A DNA stretch of 64,000 bases, taken from the NCBI GenBank assembly GCA_014529675.2, contig CP076040.1, positions 4,173,894 through 4,237,893 on the forward strand, given 5' to 3'. The DNA is from Opitutia bacterium ISCC 52. GTDB taxonomy: Bacteria > Verrucomicrobiota > Verrucomicrobiia > Opitutales > UBA2995. Below the pieces are notes generated by a model. It had not been told where the DNA came from. It worked only from the letters and a program-made list of their open reading frames with translations, and did not search any database. A program made the position numbers and the translations under genes. Shown piece after piece: positions 60,303 to 64,000 of this stretch; within the stretch, counting starts at the first letter, position 1; each line of letters begins with the position of its first letter.

Positions 60303-60657
60303 GGGCTGAAGGTTTGGCCAAGCCACCACCCGGGGCAAGTCGAATTCAGTGATACTCTGCGATCCAGCCACATTGCCAGCGATATAGCTTAAAGTATCCC
60401 CCATCCTCCTGAAGGGAAACTAGTCTCCAATTCGAGGATTCCCCGATTATTACCTTGTAAAAAACAAGGGCATTTCTGAAAGATAAACCCTTTTAACCAA
60501 GGTCACCATCCGAATATCTGAGGATTCTAACAGGCACCCATAGAATGACTTGCACATCTGATATCTCATTCCCTACCTCTCAAAAGCCTTCGCTGCCTGC
60601 CTCCCACGTATGTGACCTCCTCAATACATCCAAAAACCATCAAGATAAGATCTTACC
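60303..60657. other. Divergent intergenic region
   Basis: This holds the possible N-terminal extension of the dUTPase-like gene (to 60404) and then 253 nt without a gene. A small perfect hairpin CCTTGT-AAAAA-ACAAGG lies at 60453-60469. No convincing promoter was seen for the plus-strand gene at 60658. Confidence 0.4.
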
Positions 60658-61554
60658 ATGCCCGAATTTGAAGAGGCCAAACCCGTTAATACCAAAACCG
60701 ATTACGATCTGAATTCTGAAGATTTTTCAGCTCCATCAAAGTCATCACAACCATCTGTTCCTACACCACCAAGACCCTCACAGAGTAATAACCCTGCTCC
60801 ACAAAGGCGATCCAGATACAAAAGCGAAAGGAAGCCGGCCCCTAAGAAGTCGGTGCCTCAGTCCAGTACTTCGTCACCGAGCAAGCCGGCTTCAGAGCCA
60901 CAGCCAAAGCAGGGGCAGAAAGCCAAAGACTCCGGGCAAAGCGCCCAAGAGCCTAAAAAGCGGGAGCAGAAACCACGCGCTCAACATCTGTCTGAGGACG
61001 GAGATAATCAAGGCAACGCCAAGAAACGACCACGTCGTAGACGGCCACAGAATCGTAATCGGAACCGCAACCGTTCAGACCAGAACGACCAGGACGATTC
61101 TAAAGGTCCAAGAAACCAGCGCCCTCGTAACCAACAGAATCGCTATGGGAATCGGGAACATGGACAACCCAGGCAAAACCGTAATAGAAATCCGAACCGG
61201 CGTAACCAACCTAGAAAGCCGGCCAAGAAAGGGTTTTTCGCATCGATCATTTCCAGCATAAAGGGTCTCTTTGGTATCAAAGAAGAGGAACCCAAGAAAC
61301 GATATCGTCATCGCGGTCCACGCAAACGTCGTCCAAGACGCCGCAAGAACCACAATCAAGGCAACCGTCCACAAGGCCAAGAAAACCACAAAGGCGGCAA
61401 CAAACCACACGCTAAGTCGGAGGGTGGTGGTGATCCAGAAAATGCTAAAAAACGGCCACGCCGCAGAAGCCGGAGACGCAATCGCCGCCCACAGCAAGAC
61501 AACCAGAATTCTGAAGCTTCTTCCAAACCGGAAAGTAAGCCCGAAGCCTCTTAA
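60658..61554 (+). CDS. Arg/Asn/Pro-rich disordered basic protein with an amphipathic helix
   Basis: 298 residues of extreme composition and clearly no globular domain. An acidic N-terminus (1-25) is followed by Ser/Pro/Lys-rich linker. A strongly basic block with NAKKRPRRRR (120-129) and NRNRNRNR repeats comes next. A short hydrophobic amphipathic segment FFASIISSIKGLFGI lies at 193-207, then a second Arg-rich half with another NAKKRPRRR. Proteins of this type bind RNA or scaffold RNA-processing complexes, but no homologue is recognised. It lies 21 nt before murA on the same strand. Confidence 0.75.
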   Translation: MPEFEEAKPVNTKTDYDLNSEDFSAPSKSSQPSVPTPPRPSQSNNPAPQRRSRYKSERKPAPKKSVPQSSTSSPSKPASEPQPKQGQKAKDSGQSAQEPKKREQKPRAQHLSEDGDNQGNAKKRPRRRRPQNRNRNRNRSDQNDQDDSKGPRNQRPRNQQNRYGNREHGQPRQNRNRNPNRRNQPRKPAKKGFFASIISSIKGLFGIKEEEPKKRYRHRGPRKRRPRRRKNHNQGNRPQGQENHKGGNKPHAKSEGGGDPENAKKRPRRRSRRRNRRPQQDNQNSEASSKPESKPEAS

Positions 61555-61575
61555 CCTCGAGCTTGTCTCAACCCT

Positions 61576-62880
61576 ATGGAAGTCATGCGAATCGAGGGTG
61601 GTAACACTCTCAGCGGAAACATCCCCGTAAGCGGGGCCAAAAACGCGGCCTTACCCATATTTGCCGCCACTTTACTCACCGGAGAAACATGCATTCTGAG
61701 GAATGTGCCCAACCTGAGCGATATCCGCTTCATGGCACAAATCCTTGAGCACCTGGGAGCGCAGGTAGAACAAGTGGATCCTACAACCTGGGAAATAACT
61801 GCCAAAGACATATCCCACCGGGCGCCTTATGATCTTGTCCGCAAAATGCGGGCCTCGGTCTGTCTCATGGGACCTTTGTCCGGTCGTCTGAAAAAGGCCG
61901 AGATATCGCTCCCAGGGGGCTGCGTCATCGGCCCACGCCCGATCGACATGCACATCAAAGGTTTCAGTGGCCTGGGCATAGATGTGACAGTCGACAAAGG
62001 ATACGTCTTTCTGGATGCGGCAAATGCCGAGGGGAAACCGATCTTCCTGGGAGGCCGTCATGGCAGCACAGTCACCGGAACGGCCAATGTACTCATGGCT
62101 GCTGTCCTTACACCCGGTAAGAGCGTCATCGAATGCGCCGCTTGCGAGCCGGAAGTTGTCGATCTCTGCAAGATGCTGGTTTCCATGGGGGCCGATATCG
62201 ATGGCATTGGGAGCCCTACCCTGACCATCAGAGGAGTCGAAAAACTCGGCGGTTGTGACTACACGATTTTGCCAGATCGAATTGAAGCCGGCACGTTTCT
62301 CATCGCCGGAGCCTTAGCAGGCGAGAATTTAACGGTAGATAACCTCCGCGTCTCCGACCAAGCAGCTCTGATTGATAAGCTCACGGAAGCGGGCGTACCG
62401 CTGACCATAAACTCCGAGACCTCCATTACCGTGAGCAAGAGCACTTCCCCTCTAAAACCGGTCGATGTGGTCACACACCCCCACCCTGGCTTCCCGACTG
62501 ACGTTCAGGCACAAATGAGTACGCTCATGGCCGTCACTCAGGGCATCAGCATCATCACTGAAAAGATTTTCCCAAACCGATTCATGCACGTGCCCGAACT
62601 TCAGCGCATGGGAGCGGACATCGCCATTGAAGGTCCCAATGCCATTGTAAAAGGCCAGGAAAAGCTTTCCGGTGCTCCGGTCATGGCTTCTGACCTCCGT
62701 GCCAGTGCGGCACTCATATTGGCAGGACTCGTTGCGGAAGGAACTACCTGGGTACTTCGTATCTATCACCTGGACCGCGGTTACGACAAAATTGATGAAA
62801 AACTAAGAGCAGTGGGTGCCGTCATTGATCGGCTACCAGAAAAAGACATGCCGCAAGATTTGAATCCTGAAGCAGCTTGA
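61576..62880 (+). CDS. murA: UDP-N-acetylglucosamine 1-carboxyvinyltransferase
   Basis: First committed step of peptidoglycan synthesis: transfers enolpyruvate from PEP to UDP-GlcNAc. 434 residues, normal length. K22/N23 in SGAKNAALP contact substrate. The catalytic Cys116 is in SLPGGCVIGPRPIDMH, the fosfomycin target. EPSP-synthase-fold repeats follow, with PDRIEAGTFLIAGALAG and FPTDVQAQMSTLM. It is followed 3 nt later by ruvB. Confidence 0.98.
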   Translation: MEVMRIEGGNTLSGNIPVSGAKNAALPIFAATLLTGETCILRNVPNLSDIRFMAQILEHLGAQVEQVDPTTWEITAKDISHRAPYDLVRKMRASVCLMGPLSGRLKKAEISLPGGCVIGPRPIDMHIKGFSGLGIDVTVDKGYVFLDAANAEGKPIFLGGRHGSTVTGTANVLMAAVLTPGKSVIECAACEPEVVDLCKMLVSMGADIDGIGSPTLTIRGVEKLGGCDYTILPDRIEAGTFLIAGALAGENLTVDNLRVSDQAALIDKLTEAGVPLTINSETSITVSKSTSPLKPVDVVTHPHPGFPTDVQAQMSTLMAVTQGISIITEKIFPNRFMHVPELQRMGADIAIEGPNAIVKGQEKLSGAPVMASDLRASAALILAGLVAEGTTWVLRIYHLDRGYDKIDEKLRAVGAVIDRLPEKDMPQDLNPEAA

Positions 62881-62883
62881 TCC

Positions 62884-63951
62884 TTGGACGACGAAAACTC
62901 AGACGTACCCGAAAAAGGAGTACACTTTATTCAAGACGCATTGGAGAATAAAAATACCTCTAGCGACAACAAGCTACGCCCACCCAGTTTCGAAGATTTT
63001 ACCGGCCAGGCCAAAACCCTGGAACGGCTCGAGATCATGGTCGGAGCTGCTCGCGATCGAGAGGATGCACTCAGCCATATTTTATTTAGCGGGCCTCCAG
63101 GCTTAGGTAAAACCACTTTGGCTTTGATTTTGGGGAATGAGATGGATCGTACGGTTCGCATCACCTCCGGACCCATCATTGAAAAGCCAGGCGATCTGGC
63201 AGGATTGCTCACCAACCTGGAAGAAGGTGATCTTCTCTTCATCGATGAGATTCATCGCATTTCCAAAACGGTAGAAGAGTACCTCTACTCGGCCATGGAA
63301 GATTTCCGGATCGATATCATGATCGACCAAGGACCGAATGCTCGCAGTGTTCGGTTGAACATTCCTAGGTTTACTTTGGTTGGCGCCACTACTCGCATGG
63401 GCATGCTCACAGCTCCATTGCGTAGCAGGTTCACTTTACAAACACGTCTCGATTACTACGACCATGCCGCGCTCAATTCAATTGTCATGCGCTCGTGCAA
63501 GCTCTTGGAGATTCCAGCAGAAGAAGAAGGCACTCAGGAAATCGCGAGGCGTGCCCGCGGAACACCAAGAATTGCAAACAACCTGGTGCATTTTGTCCGC
63601 GACTATGCCGAACAACGTGGCGATGGAATCATTAATTTGAAAATGGCACAAGCAGCACTTGAGCTGCTCGAGATCGACGACAATGGACTCGACGAAATGG
63701 ACAAACGTTTGATGAAAATCATGGCGAACAATTATCGTGGTGGTCCGGTTGGATTAGGAACCCTAGCCGTTGCGGTCGGCGAAGAAGAGGATACACTAGC
63801 TGAGGTCCATGAGCCCTTCCTCATTCAAGGAGGCTACATCCAACGCACTCCTCAAGGCCGTGTTCTGTCATCCAAAGGCTACCGAGCGATTGGTCTCTCA
63901 GATCTTACCAGCAAAAATACCGACGATTCCCAAGAGCAGTTCCATATCTAA
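62884..63951 (+). CDS. ruvB: Holliday junction branch migration helicase RuvB
   Basis: Hexameric AAA+ motor that drives branch migration with RuvA. 355 residues. Walker [10 protein letters not shown] (70-78), Walker [10 protein letters not shown] (about 116-124), sensor [17 protein letters not shown], and a C-terminal winged helix ([34 protein letters not shown]). No ATG occurs before the AAA+ core, so translation starts at TTG (62884, 3 nt after murA) or at the TTG at 62941 (residue 20). The N-terminal ~30 residues are poorly conserved, so either is possible. ruvA and ruvC are not in the window. Confidence 0.95.
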   Translation: MDDENSDVPEKGVHFIQDALENKNTSSDNKLRPPSFEDFTGQAKTLERLEIMVGAARDREDALSHILFSGPPGLGKTTLALILGNEMDRTVRITSGPIIEKPGDLAGLLTNLEEGDLLFIDEIHRISKTVEEYLYSAMEDFRIDIMIDQGPNARSVRLNIPRFTLVGATTRMGMLTAPLRSRFTLQTRLDYYDHAALNSIVMRSCKLLEIPAEEEGTQEIARRARGTPRIANNLVHFVRDYAEQRGDGIINLKMAQAALELLEIDDNGLDEMDKRLMKIMANNYRGGPVGLGTLAVAVGEEEDTLAEVHEPFLIQGGYIQRTPQGRVLSSKGYRAIGLSDLTSKNTDDSQEQFHI

Positions 63952-64000
63952 GGCACCAAAGGTAAAAAGGCTTTAAAAGCAGCCTCCGAACTCCATCTAG
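63952..64000. other. Right edge, no feature
   Basis: 49 nt after ruvB. A weak inverted repeat AGGCT/AGCCT is seen, but there is no T-run and no gene. Confidence 0.4.

Noticed and set aside
61075-61497. Minus-strand hydrophobic frame opposite the Arg-rich gene
   Set aside because: Antisense of Arg/Asn codons gives Val/Ala/Leu strings that mimic a membrane protein; no other support.

Overview
The window is a chromosomal segment of a Gram-negative bacterium. KdsB (LPS Kdo activation), two TonB/Exb-type envelope motors and a LolA-like periplasmic protein all imply an outer membrane. Base composition is moderate. Gene style fits Verrucomicrobiota (Opitutia-like), namely loosely kept Shine-Dalgarno sites, Ala/Glu-rich tails on ribosomal proteins and DUF3450/TtpC-type Exb loci. 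That assignment is an inference from style, not from a marker search. No phage, IS element or CRISPR array was seen.

Layout. 1-7336 (minus strand): a tandemly duplicated TonB2-type energy-transduction locus. Set A is DUF3450, TtpC-like, ExbD, a fossil of a TonB C-terminus, and a TPR protein. Set B is DUF3450, TtpC-like, ExbB, and an ExbD cut by the window edge. 7337-7813: non-coding. 7814-12080: kdsB, carA, a KamA-family radical SAM aminomutase and a Ca2+/Na+ antiporter. 12159-16645: tRNA-Gly with a terminator, then a PAS histidine kinase, an NtrC-type regulator and a periplasmic-binding-protein gene interrupted by an in-frame TAG. A divergent membrane protein follows. 16684-24292: gltA, hisH, hisB, hisC, hisD, a LolA-like gene, guaA and a small zinc-ribbon membrane protein.

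24297-55319 (minus strand): an almost unbroken 31-kb expression superlocus. In transcription order it runs tRNA-Thr, tuf, tRNA-Trp, secE, nusG, rplK, rplA, rplJ, rplL, rpoB, rpoC, rpsL, rpsG, fusA, then the complete S10, spc and alpha groups to rplQ. A strong hairpin plus T-run lies between rplL and rpoB, and a new promoter lies before rpsL. The locus lacks rpmD (L30) and rpmJ (L36). It contains an extra membrane-anchored or secreted gene between rpsS and rplV. S11 carries an acidic N-terminal extension of about 120 residues and L17 a similar C-terminal tail. 55421-60302: a second Exb/TonB-like operon (TPR, ExbB, ExbD, TonB-like) preceded by a dimeric-type dUTPase-like gene. 60658-63951 (plus strand): an Arg/Asn-rich disordered protein, murA and ruvB.

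The most unusual items are the duplicated TonB2-type locus with its tonB fossil, the amber-interrupted binding protein beside a sigma-54 two-component system, the foreign gene inside the S10 operon, and the charged extension on S11.
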